Shown here one piece after another: positions 1 to 6,706 of a stretch of DNA of 9,438 nt. Both the position numbers and the translations under genes were made by a program. The DNA lies in the NCBI GenBank assembly GCA_045106435.1, contig JBGCEN010000478.1, forward strand, positions 1 to 9,438, written 5' to 3'. Positions within the stretch are counted from its first letter, which is position 1. The number at the start of each line of letters is the position of its first letter. This stretch comes from JBCCIM01 sp045106435. Lineage in GTDB: Bacteria; Bacteroidota; Rhodothermia; Rhodothermales; JAHQVL01. The notes beneath the pieces were generated by a model. The model ran no database searches, was not told the DNA's origin, and saw nothing but the letters and a program-made list of their open reading frames with translations.

Positions 1-999
1 GCGGCTATTTCTACCGATAGATACCGCGCGTCAGATTTGCCGGCAATTACAGCCATGGTTACAAAGCATGAAGGAGATGCCGCTGGGACCCTTGCTGGTA
101 TGTGGATTGCAGAGCAGCCGGATAACGTGATCATTTTCAGAAATCCGGAAGGGCATCTTGAAGGATTTTTACTTTTACTTGCCCTGCATGAAGCGCCCGA
201 GGCACTCCTGAAAAACGACGCTGTAGCATCTGCATGTAAAAGATATGTCGAGCAAAATGCACCTTTACGTTCTGGCGAAGAGGTGACCTTGTTTCGGTTT
301 TGGATGGATGGACAGGTGTACCAAAATATTTCCCAGGTACAAAGCCTCATTTTTGTCTACATGGTGCGCCATTATCTTACGACGCCCAATTTGGCTTTCA
401 GCATGTTGCCCATATCCAGTCCCAGTTTTTGGAAACCCGTATTTGGATATGCTGATCTTCATCATCTTGAGTCGCTGGACTTTGAGGAGAACGATATTCC
501 TTTTGGCGTATTTGGGCACGATTGGCGAAGCCGTCCGCCGGCAGCGTGGCTGGATGTGCTAGCCTCACGGGAGACCGGCAGTGGGTTGAGTGTTGCCGCA
601 GAAGAAGCACCACAGCGCCCCATGCTTGTGCTGAGTGAAGAGGCGTTTACGGATGCCGTCAGGCAAGTATTGCGTAATTATACACGGCCAGATAAGCTTG
701 CAAAAAATCCGCTGTTGTCTTCAAAAATTGTGGCGGATAGTGTTTCTATAGATGCAGAGGTCAGCGTACGAACCGAGGTATTGATGGGATTATTGGAAGA
801 GGGGATTGACAGATTGCGCAATAACGCAAAGCAAAGCAAAGCCTTCAAGGCATTAGACAGGACCTACCTGCGGCCGGCGGCTTCACAGGAGCAAGCATCC
901 GAGATGCTCGGACTTCCATACAGTACCTTCCGCCGGCACCTCGCCAAAGGCGTCGAAGAAATCACCGCGCTACTCTGGGAAAAAGAACTCAGTAGCTAA
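1..999 (+). CDS. C-terminal part of a large protein ending in a helix-turn-helix (probable ATP-binding regulatory protein family)
   Basis: The reading frame is open from the first base and ends at TAA 997-999, giving 332 visible residues. A TTG at 37 could serve as a start, but the open frame upstream suggests the gene begins outside the window. The segment LFRFWMDGQVYQ...QSLIFVYMVRHYLTTP (about residues 97-130), followed by FGVFGHDWRSRPPAAWLDVL (about 168-187), resembles, from memory, the region after the nucleotide-binding part in large bacterial proteins annotated as ATP-binding. The last 45 residues (LRPAASQEQASEMLGLPYSTFRRHLAKGVEEI) read as a sigma-region-4-like helix-turn-helix: SQEQASEMLGL as first helix and turn, PYSTFRRHLAKG as recognition helix. 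A DNA-binding or regulatory role is inferred. The ATPase part, if present, lies upstream and cannot be checked here. No signal peptide or membrane segment is visible in this part. Confidence 0.75.
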   Translation, partial: AAISTDRYRASDLPAITAMVTKHEGDAAGTLAGMWIAEQPDNVIIFRNPEGHLEGFLLLLALHEAPEALLKNDAVASACKRYVEQNAPLRSGEEVTLFRFWMDGQVYQNISQVQSLIFVYMVRHYLTTPNLAFSMLPISSPSFWKPVFGYADLHHLESLDFEENDIPFGVFGHDWRSRPPAAWLDVLASRETGSGLSVAAEEAPQRPMLVLSEEAFTDAVRQVLRNYTRPDKLAKNPLLSSKIVADSVSIDAEVSVRTEVLMGLLEEGIDRLRNNAKQSKAFKALDRTYLRPAASQEQASEMLGLPYSTFRRHLAKGVEEITALLWEKELSS

Positions 1000-1012
1000 T
1001 TGAAAAGTCTTT

Positions 1013-1318
1013 ACTGATGCGAATCAGGGGTTGAATCGGTTTTTCACATACTGTTACAAGCACATTCTAAAACTCGAACGTCATCCCAAATTTGATTTGG
1101 GATCCATCCATGTCTTCAGAAAAGATAGCATGATCAGAAATCTTCTGAACGGTGCAGTGCTTCAAGCATCTCAATCAATCCAATGGACTATCTTCTCATT
1201 TTAATGCGCATGGATCCCAAATCATTACCCAATCAAGTTGAGCACATGGTTTGGGATGACGAGCGGAAGAGTTATAATCAATTAGAAAACAGTTTTTCAA
1301 CCCCTGATTCGCATTAGT
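1013..1318. repeat. Nested inverted repeat element, about 306 bp
   Basis: The outer arms are 1013-1035 and 1296-1318. They pair at 22 of 23 positions, with core GCGAATCAGGGGTTGAA on the left. Inside them CGTCATCCCAAA (1079-1090) pairs with TTTGGGATGACG (1250-1261), and GATTTGGGATCCAT (1094-1107) pairs with ATGGATCCCAAATC (1210-1223). A small hairpin CAGAA-ATC-TTCTG sits at 1135-1147. The inner core resembles the TCATCCC...GGGATCC type of dispersed palindromic intergenic repeat that I recall from several bacterial groups. The right-hand copy carries about 17-20 extra bases between its two conserved blocks. No ORF or transposase lies inside and no clear target duplication flanks it. It could be a MITE-like non-autonomous element or a structured 3' region of the upstream gene. 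Confidence 0.7.
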
Positions 1319-1342
1319 GGTTGGTTTTTAGTTATTGGTCTG

Positions 1343-1405
1343 TCGTTACCCACGACTATCAGACCCATCGACATACCGACAATACGGACTCACAGACTTC
1401 CCGAC
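1343..1405 (-). repeat. Degenerate array with an 8-base period (GAC every 8 bases)
   Basis: The triplet GAC ends at 1356, 1364, 1372, 1380, 1389, 1397 and 1405, so the spacing is 8, 8, 8, 9, 8, 8. On the minus strand the units read GTCGGGAA, GTCTGTGA, GTCCGTATT, GTCGGTAT, GTCGATGG, GTCTGATA. This is the same GTCnnTnn family as the array after the TPR gene. A 10-base direct repeat TATTGGTCTG brackets it at 1333-1342 and 1435-1444. The region has no coding potential. Confidence 0.65.
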
Positions 1406-1476
1406 TCCCCCCAACTGAGCACAAAGTGAGCAGGTATTGGTCTGGTAGGTGAGCTGTATTCCATTCTATCCTTACT

Positions 1477-1509
1477 GTCGATAATAAAATCCTTTATTAA
1501 ATAATCGAC
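1477..1509 (+). promoter_or_regulatory. Imperfect dyad in the leader of the DUF4331 gene
   Basis: GTCGAT (1477-1482) pairs with ATCGAC (1504-1509), and AATAAA (1483-1488) pairs with TTTATT (1493-1498). A five-base bulge lies on the right side and the loop is short. The dyad ends five bases before the Shine-Dalgarno sequence of the next gene. It may be an operator or a 5' untranslated-region hairpin that affects translation or mRNA stability. The assignment rests on position and symmetry only. Confidence 0.4.
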
Positions 1510-1513
1510 CTTT

Positions 1514-1520
1514 AAGGAGG
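1514..1520 (+). promoter_or_regulatory. Strong Shine-Dalgarno site of the DUF4331 gene
   Basis: AAGGAGG lies six bases before the ATG at 1527 and fixes that start. It stands out because the TPR, desaturase and ATPase genes in this window show no comparable site, as is common in Bacteroidota-like genomes. Confidence 0.8.
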
Positions 1521-1526
1521 TAGAAC

Positions 1527-3698
1527 ATGTTACGCAAATCTATTACCGGACTCTGTCTGTTGATGATCATAATCGGCATTGGTGTGCTGGTGAATCCGCA
1601 GTGGGGGGATGCTTCCAGTCATCGTGAAGCGCCGCTCATTAGCAGCGATCCATTGGCAGATAACACCGATCTGTATGCCTTTCGATCACCAGACGATCCG
1701 AACACGGTTACGATTATCGCGAACTATATACCACTCGAAGCACCTGAGGGAGGGCCCAACTATCATACGTTTGGCGAAAACATTCGCTATGAGATTCATA
1801 TCAAGAATCAAACGTCGGTTGGTCCCCTGGGCAGTGCCACAGATGATATTACATATCGCTTTACTTTTGACCAGGTAAATGAAGATCCCACGACGTTCTT
1901 TAATATTCGTTTAGGCAAGCAAAACCTGAAGACAACCTACACGCTTGAAAAAAGTACAGATGGTGGGGCAAGCTTCGTCTCTATTTTGGACAATGGCATT
2001 GTGCCACCCAACAATATCGGACCTCGTTCGATCGAGGGAGGTGCCGGCCTTGGAACGGACTATGCAACCCTCGTGGAAAATGCAATTATGACGGCAGCAA
2101 CCGGCGAAACGGTGTTCGCCGGCCCGCGTGATGATGCGTTTTTTGTCGACTTGGGAGGCATCTTTGATTTGGGCCAAACCAGAAGCTCGTACGGCGCTGA
2201 TCCGTCTAATTCAGATTATGCAAGAGACGCTGTAGCTGGGTTCAATACCCATACCATCTCATTGAAGATTCCTATTGACCTCTTACAGAAAGACGGAAAA
2301 TCAGCTGCAGAAGCTACCAGTATTCTGGATCCCGATTTTGTAATTGGCGTCTGGGCTTCAGCCAGCCGGCCACAGATCAAAACACTGTCGCCTGTAGGTG
2401 ACAAGCCAGATTATTCAGGTCCCTGGATACAGGTATCTCGTTTAGGCATGCCGCTTACCAACGAAGCAGTCATTCCAATTGGAGAAAAAGACCGCTGGAA
2501 TGCTGTTACGCCATACAGCGAAGCCGAGCAGTCGTTCTATCCTTACTTCGCCAATCCAGAGCTGGCGCTGTATATGGATGACAGCCAGTTTGGAGGAGCC
2601 GTGCCAGCGATGAGTGCACTGCGCGTGCAGTCTATGTCTTATCCGGCTGTAGGGGATGTGGATGGAGACGGCGTGCCAGGGTTTGACTTCAGAAATACCA
2701 AAGACGGTGTATTCGAATTGGCAGAGGCCGGCGTTGATTTGTCGGGTACTGCTTTTGCTGTGCCGTTGAGTCCGGGACTGGCTGCAGAAGGGATGCCGCG
2801 CCTTGCTGATATCTTTCCCATCTTCTACTATGGTGTGCCCAATGCCATTCCGTATCAGCTTGCAACGGGTAACACCGCCGGCCCGCTGAGCGCTGGCAAG
2901 CCTTTTATCCACAATTTCCTGCCTATCACACAGGATGCTGAGGGTATCTTGTATGGAGGCGATATGCTGCGCCTGAACATGGCAACCCCTGTTACGGAGC
3001 GTGCTTCTTCAGAATTCACCATGTATGCGCCACAAGGCTTGATTCGTGCTGCTGTACTTGGTTTGGTTGCAGATCCGTACAATACAACCGCAGATCTTGA
3101 AGCCATCCCACATATGGATGGATTTCCAAATGGTCGACGGCTGGAAGATGACGTGACAACAATCGAATTGCAGGCTGTTGGCGGACTCGTACTCGCTGCC
3201 GTTGGATTACCGTTTGATGACGCTACGGCTGGAGACTTCTCTGACCTCGCATCACCTGCATTGCTGGCTGAGTTGGGCTACAATGCTGGCCCTGTCGCAA
3301 ATGATATCCCGCTGGCTTCTGTATTTCCGTATCAGGCGGATCCGCACAATGGCTACAGCTACGTGAAGCAACTTACAGCAGCTGATCCGAGCATGGATGC
3401 CGTAGGGATTAATCTGGGAGTTTCCGTACCAGATGCTTTTATGCTTAATCAGAACTACCCGAACCCGTTTAACCCAAGCACAACCATCGAATATCAGGTT
3501 GCGCGCCCGGGTAATATCGCGATCCGCGTATATGACATCCAGGGTCGGATGATTGATACACTGGTTGATGGGGATCACGTGACGGGTTTGCATGCTGTGC
3601 AATGGGATGCATCAGCGCTGGCAAGCGGCACGTATTTCTACCGCATTGAATCTGCCGGCAAAGCTGTGCAGACCAAGAAAGCCATTCTGGTGAAGTAA
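1527..3698 (+). CDS. Secreted DUF4331 family protein with C-terminal type IX secretion sorting domain
   Basis: This 723-residue protein begins with a signal peptide: MLRK, then hydrophobic ITGLCLLMIIIGIGVLV to about residue 22, with likely cleavage before the mature SSHREAPLISSDPLADNTDLYAF (30-52), the signature N-terminus of DUF4331. Other family motifs are FAGPRDDAFFVDLGGIFDL (197-215), GPWIQVSRLGMPLTNEAVI (298-316) and FPNGRRLEDDVTTIELQAV (533-551). Residues 377-387 (DVDGDGVPGFD) form a DxDxDG calcium-loop-like insert. Residues 637-723 (QNYPNPFNPSTTIEY...SGTYFYRIE...KKAILVK) are a T9SS sorting domain, so export to the cell surface or medium through the Por pathway is expected. The biochemical role of DUF4331 is not known and no catalytic residues are assigned. 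The start is fixed by AAGGAGG. A TPR gene follows 179 bases downstream on the same strand. Confidence 0.92.
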   Translation: MLRKSITGLCLLMIIIGIGVLVNPQWGDASSHREAPLISSDPLADNTDLYAFRSPDDPNTVTIIANYIPLEAPEGGPNYHTFGENIRYEIHIKNQTSVGPLGSATDDITYRFTFDQVNEDPTTFFNIRLGKQNLKTTYTLEKSTDGGASFVSILDNGIVPPNNIGPRSIEGGAGLGTDYATLVENAIMTAATGETVFAGPRDDAFFVDLGGIFDLGQTRSSYGADPSNSDYARDAVAGFNTHTISLKIPIDLLQKDGKSAAEATSILDPDFVIGVWASASRPQIKTLSPVGDKPDYSGPWIQVSRLGMPLTNEAVIPIGEKDRWNAVTPYSEAEQSFYPYFANPELALYMDDSQFGGAVPAMSALRVQSMSYPAVGDVDGDGVPGFDFRNTKDGVFELAEAGVDLSGTAFAVPLSPGLAAEGMPRLADIFPIFYYGVPNAIPYQLATGNTAGPLSAGKPFIHNFLPITQDAEGILYGGDMLRLNMATPVTERASSEFTMYAPQGLIRAAVLGLVADPYNTTADLEAIPHMDGFPNGRRLEDDVTTIELQAVGGLVLAAVGLPFDDATAGDFSDLASPALLAELGYNAGPVANDIPLASVFPYQADPHNGYSYVKQLTAADPSMDAVGINLGVSVPDAFMLNQNYPNPFNPSTTIEYQVARPGNIAIRVYDIQGRMIDTLVDGDHVTGLHAVQWDASALASGTYFYRIESAGKAVQTKKAILVK

Positions 3699-3750
3699 AC
3701 AGTATTGCCTCCTACATGAGCATGCTGCAAGCATTCGTCATGAAGGGTCG

Positions 3751-3792
3751 GGCAGAGGACAAGGGATCTTTAGCGGTTTCAGGTCCTCTGCC
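3751..3792 (+). terminator. Hairpin after the DUF4331 gene
   Basis: GGCAGAGGAC (3751-3760) pairs perfectly with GTCCTCTGCC (3783-3792) across a 22-base loop, about 50 bases after the stop codon. No T-run follows, so it may be an mRNA-stabilising or attenuating hairpin rather than an intrinsic terminator. Confidence 0.35.
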
Positions 3793-3824
3793 GGCTCTAA
3801 ATGACGGAAACAAGCCTTTTAACG

Positions 3825-3850
3825 CCAGCCATCGATCAACGCTGGTTTTA
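3825..3850 (+). terminator. Weak terminator-like hairpin before the TPR gene
   Basis: CCAGC (3825-3829) pairs with GCTGG (3841-3845) across an 11-base loop and is followed by TTTTA. The stem is only five bases, so this is a marginal candidate. If it acts, it would reduce read-through from the DUF4331 gene into the TPR gene, which starts 28 bases later. Confidence 0.3.
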
Positions 3851-3877
3851 TCCTGAAATCAAGTCCTAAAATTAGCA

Positions 3878-5200
3878 ATGAACTTCAACGCAATTTCTGT
3901 CAGATCAATCCTGCTGATCCTCACGTTATTGGCAGTTGTAATACTGACCGTGGTATTCTTTCAGTTTGACAACACGATAGATGCCAGAAACGATGATTAT
4001 CCTGTAACATCCGTAGCCTGGTCGATGAAAAGTGCTCGATCCATAGAACATTTGGAAGCGCGCCTGCGAAAAATGCCGGCTGATAAACAAAGTAACATTG
4101 CACTGGCGCAAGCTTATTTACTGGAAGCGCAACAGTCGTTACAAGAAACCTATTATTTACCCAAAGCCCAGATGCGGATAGACAACGTACTGGCAGAAGA
4201 AAACAACAACTTTGAAGCGCTTGCACTGCAGGCTTCTCTGTACAATACCCTGCATCAGTTCGAAAAAACGCGCGCGATTGCTGAAGCGCTTATCGAGCGT
4301 TCCCAGTCAAAAGCTTATGTGTACGGCATTTTGATCGATGCGCTGGTAGAATTGGGGGAATACGAGGAAGCGGTGCGGCGGAGTGATGAAATGATGCAGT
4401 TGCGCCCCGGTCTTTCCTCCTATTCTCGCGTTTCATACCTCCGTGAATTGTACGGAGACACAAGAGGTGCTATCCAGGCAATGGAATTGGCCGCCGAAGC
4501 CGGCGTTACCGGAGAAGCAGAGCGTTCATGGGCGTTGTACCAGCTTGGTCAACTGTATCTGGGCAAAAATGACATCGATACGGCTGCCTACATTTTTGAA
4601 GGGATCCTGGATGAAACCCCTTATTATGCCTATGCAATGGGGGGCATGGCACAAGTTGCGCTGCTGCGTGGGCACCTGGAAGAAGCCGTTAAGCTTTTTG
4701 ACGAAGCTTATGCTTTTGTGCCGGCTGATGCATTCCTGGAAGGCCAGCTAGAGGCCTATACATTGCTCAGTGACGAGGAAAAGGTAGCTGAACTGGTTGG
4801 CCGCCTCGATAAGAGCTACCTCGAAGCAGATGCCATGGGGGAAAATGTGCGCATGGAATACGCTGATTTCCTCGCTGATTATGATATGAATCTAAAGGAA
4901 GCCCTGGATTTGGCCAAACTAGAATACCAACGCCGGCCCAATCACCTGCATGCCCTGGAGACCTATGCCTGGGCCCTACATAAAAATGGCCGTTCTTCAG
5001 AAGCCATTCCGTACATAGAACAAGCTATGCGCCTGGAGACAGGAGATGCCATGGTACATTTTCGCGCCGGCCATATCTATTTGAAATCAGGAGATAAAGT
5101 ACAAGCTAAATATCACTTTGAAGAAGCGATTGAAGGACATCTGCATATTGAAAGCCGTTCAGCAGCGGATGAAATTGCGCAGGTTGTCAGGAGTTTGTGA
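3878..5200 (+). CDS. Membrane-anchored tetratricopeptide-repeat protein
   Basis: The protein has 440 residues. After a short N-terminus comes one transmembrane helix (SVRSILLILTLLAVVILTVVFFQF, about 7-30) with no obvious cleavage site, so the rest is probably tethered to the inner membrane and periplasmic. The body is helical, with TPR-like repeats around residues 74-110, 145-178, 216-249, 250-283, 356-389 and 390-423. Examples are ALYQLGQLYLGKNDIDTAAY, MAQVALLRGHLEEAVKLFDE and HFRAGHIYLKSGDKVQAKYH. TPR arrays bind proteins, and no enzymatic domain is seen. It lies 179 bases after the DUF4331 gene on the same strand, so a scaffold or assembly role for that exported protein is possible. I recall DUF4331 and TPR genes sitting side by side in other genomes, but this cannot be checked here. 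No good Shine-Dalgarno site precedes the ATG at 3878. Confidence 0.85.
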   Translation: MNFNAISVRSILLILTLLAVVILTVVFFQFDNTIDARNDDYPVTSVAWSMKSARSIEHLEARLRKMPADKQSNIALAQAYLLEAQQSLQETYYLPKAQMRIDNVLAEENNNFEALALQASLYNTLHQFEKTRAIAEALIERSQSKAYVYGILIDALVELGEYEEAVRRSDEMMQLRPGLSSYSRVSYLRELYGDTRGAIQAMELAAEAGVTGEAERSWALYQLGQLYLGKNDIDTAAYIFEGILDETPYYAYAMGGMAQVALLRGHLEEAVKLFDEAYAFVPADAFLEGQLEAYTLLSDEEKVAELVGRLDKSYLEADAMGENVRMEYADFLADYDMNLKEALDLAKLEYQRRPNHLHALETYAWALHKNGRSSEAIPYIEQAMRLETGDAMVHFRAGHIYLKSGDKVQAKYHFEEAIEGHLHIESRSAADEIAQVVRSL

Positions 5201-5304
5201 GTCTGTAGGTCTGTGAGTCTGTAGGTCTGTGAGTCAGAAGGTCTGTAAGTCAGAGGGGCTGTGAGCCGGACTTACCGACTTATTGACTCACAGACCCTCT
5301 GACT
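5193..5304 (+). repeat. 8-base tandem array that runs out of the TPR stop codon and folds back on itself
   Basis: Nine consecutive octads cover 5193-5264: GTTTGTGA, GTCTGTAG, GTCTGTGA, GTCTGTAG, GTCTGTGA, GTCAGAAG, GTCTGTAA, GTCAGAGG, GGCTGTGA. The first contains the TGA stop of the TPR gene (5198-5200). The segment 5270-5304 carries the same family in reverse orientation. As a result 5248-5265 pairs with 5287-5304 at 17 of 18 positions around a 21-base loop. The sequence ATTTTT follows at 5311-5316, seven bases after the stem, so the hairpin could act as a weak terminator for the TPR gene. Confidence 0.8.
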
Positions 5305-5382
5305 CCTAACAATTTTTAGCCGAGATTTAATCAAAAATAGGATCTAAATGGTTGTGCTACTGTAATCAACTAGCGATCTTGT

Positions 5383-5404
5383 GGGCAAGTCGTAAGACTT
5401 TCCC
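5383..5404 (+). promoter_or_regulatory. Small hairpin in the desaturase leader
   Basis: GGG-C-AAGTC (5383-5391) and GACTT-T-CCC (5396-5404) pair at eight of nine positions around a GTAA loop, 30 bases before the GTG start. Desaturase genes are often controlled by temperature or lipid state, but nothing here shows which signal would act. The call rests on structure and position only. Confidence 0.3.
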
Positions 5405-5434
5405 TCGAAATACTCTGGCATCTTCATAAAAATT

Positions 5435-6601
5435 GTGAGCGAACGAATGTCGAATGTTGTTGAGCCCACCCAGTCTAGAAGTGGAAAAACAGATTGGGTG
5501 TCAATGATTTTTATCATTACCTACCACGTCGCCTTGGTTGTTGCGCTACCCCTCTATCTAATGGCATATTCGCCTAGTTGGGCGCTAATAGGGTGGACCG
5601 CCTTCTTTTTCCTGGCTACTACGATCAGTATTACGGCCGGCTATCACCGGTATTACTCTCATAGAACATATAAATTGAAAAAGCCCGCTGAATGGGGTTT
5701 GCTGTTCTTTGGCACCCTTGCCATACAGGGCAGTGTACTGCGCTGGGCTTTTGATCATCGCCTCCATCACACGTTTATTGACGGCGATCGCGACCCTTAC
5801 GGTACGCCGCAGGGATTCTGGCAGTCACATATTTTGTGGATGTTCAAGCACGGTGAAGACTTTGATGACCGTTTCCTTGGTGAGTTGAAAGAAGATAAAT
5901 TGCTGCAGTTTCAGCACAAATACTTCGGATGGCTCATTGCAGCTGTGAATATTGCCGTTGTAGCCTTTGTTGGATGGCTGACTGGTGATTACATCGGATC
6001 CTTTGTGTTTGTATTCCTGCTGCGCCTATTCCTGGGTCATCATTGCACATGGTTCATTAACTCGCTGGCTCATATCTGGGGATCCAAACCCTATTCTACG
6101 GAGCATTCAGCGGTTAATAACTTCATTCTTGCCATTTTGACAAGCGGTGAAGGATATCATAACTACCATCACACATTTGCCAGTGATTATCGCAATGGCA
6201 TCCGCTGGTATCAGTATGATCCAACGAAATATCTGATTTGGACGTTGAGCAAATTGGGACTTGCTTATGGACTGAAACGGACCGATCCGTTGATGATCAA
6301 AAAGAAACTGGTTCAGGCAGACAGGAAGCTTCTAACAGAGCATTTGTCTTTATTGGGAGATATGGACATGGCAGCTTTTGAAGCCGCTGTAGATACACTC
6401 TCAGCTAAACTAACAGCTTCCTTTACTTCAGCGAAGAATACGCTCGACAAGTATCGTTCTATTGATCGGAAGGAGAATAAAGGAGAATGGAAAGAACTGC
6501 GGGCCAAGTATAAAGAGCTCAAGCGCGAAATCAGCCAGGATCTGAAAACCTGGCGACGCCTTTGCACGCTGATCCTGAAAATGGAGCCACAACTTGCTTG
6601 A
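5435..6601 (+). CDS. Acyl-CoA / fatty-acid desaturase (delta-9 type) with helical C-terminal extension
   Basis: This integral-membrane di-iron enzyme would insert a cis double bond into fatty acyl chains, adjusting membrane fluidity. The three histidine boxes of the stearoyl-CoA desaturase family are present: HRYYSH (71-76), HRLHH (108-112) and HNYHH (242-246). The extra metal ligand site NSLAH (209-213) is also there. Hydrophobic spans lie around residues 23-43, 48-68, 87-103, 164-184 and 188-202. The catalytic part ends near residue 281. Residues 282-388 form a charged helical tail, probably coiled coil (KNTLDKYRSIDRKENKGEWKELRAKYKELKREI), that is not part of the core family. The start is GTG 5435 or, four codons in, ATG 5447; neither has a clear Shine-Dalgarno site, and an in-frame TAA at 5393 blocks further extension. 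It converges on the ATPase gene. The electron donor is not encoded nearby. Confidence 0.93.
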   Translation: MSERMSNVVEPTQSRSGKTDWVSMIFIITYHVALVVALPLYLMAYSPSWALIGWTAFFFLATTISITAGYHRYYSHRTYKLKKPAEWGLLFFGTLAIQGSVLRWAFDHRLHHTFIDGDRDPYGTPQGFWQSHILWMFKHGEDFDDRFLGELKEDKLLQFQHKYFGWLIAAVNIAVVAFVGWLTGDYIGSFVFVFLLRLFLGHHCTWFINSLAHIWGSKPYSTEHSAVNNFILAILTSGEGYHNYHHTFASDYRNGIRWYQYDPTKYLIWTLSKLGLAYGLKRTDPLMIKKKLVQADRKLLTEHLSLLGDMDMAAFEAAVDTLSAKLTASFTSAKNTLDKYRSIDRKENKGEWKELRAKYKELKREISQDLKTWRRLCTLILKMEPQLA

Positions 6602-6692
6602 AAAGTCAAAAGTCAAAAGCTAAAAGTAAAAAGCCGGCTGAGGGTTAACTCCCAGCCGGCTTTTGACTTTTAGCTTTTGACTTTTAGCTTTT
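6601..6692. terminator. Very long bidirectional intrinsic terminator
   Basis: Arms 6601-6639 and 6654-6692 pair along 39 positions with two mismatches and one G-T wobble. The pairing continues through G6640-C6653 to a TTAA loop at 6645-6648. The GC-rich inner stem AGCCGGCTG (6632-6640) is followed by T-runs on either strand, as expected for termination of the desaturase (+) and of the ATPase (-). The arm is much longer than a usual intrinsic terminator because it is built of repeated heptads. Confidence 0.85.
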
Positions 6693-6706
6693 GACTTTTA
6701 GCTTCT
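6601..6706. repeat. Facing arrays of 7-base repeats between two convergent genes
   Basis: The left array has heptads AAAAGTC, AAAAGTC, AAAAGCT, AAAAGTA, AAAAGCC (6601-6635). The right array has GGCTTTT, GACTTTT, AGCTTTT, GACTTTT, AGCTTTT, GACTTTT, AGCTTCT (6658-6706). The left array begins at the last base of the desaturase stop codon. The right array ends inside the stop codon of the ATPase gene (6705-6707), so the repeats fill the whole intergenic space. Confidence 0.88.

Noticed and set aside
37..39. TTG as the start codon of the first gene
   Set aside because: The frame is open to the first base of the window and the visible part starts in mid-domain, so truncation by the window edge is the better reading.
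1437..1462. Sigma-70-like promoter TTGGTC...TATTCC upstream of the DUF4331 gene
   Set aside because: The spacer is only 14 bases and both hexamers are poor matches.
1000..1526. Insertion sequence in the long spacer
   Set aside because: No transposase or remnant of one is present in any frame and no target duplication is seen, so only a non-autonomous repeat is supported.
2442..2912. 156-residue minus-strand ORF inside the DUF4331 gene
   Set aside because: It lies wholly antisense to a gene with clear family motifs, and its translation has no domain or plausible composition.
3252..3602. 116-residue minus-strand ORF across the 3' half of the DUF4331 gene
   Set aside because: It is antisense to the T9SS sorting domain and is a shadow frame.
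5193..5304. CRISPR-like array
   Set aside because: The units are only 8 bases long with no spacers between them, and no cas gene is present.
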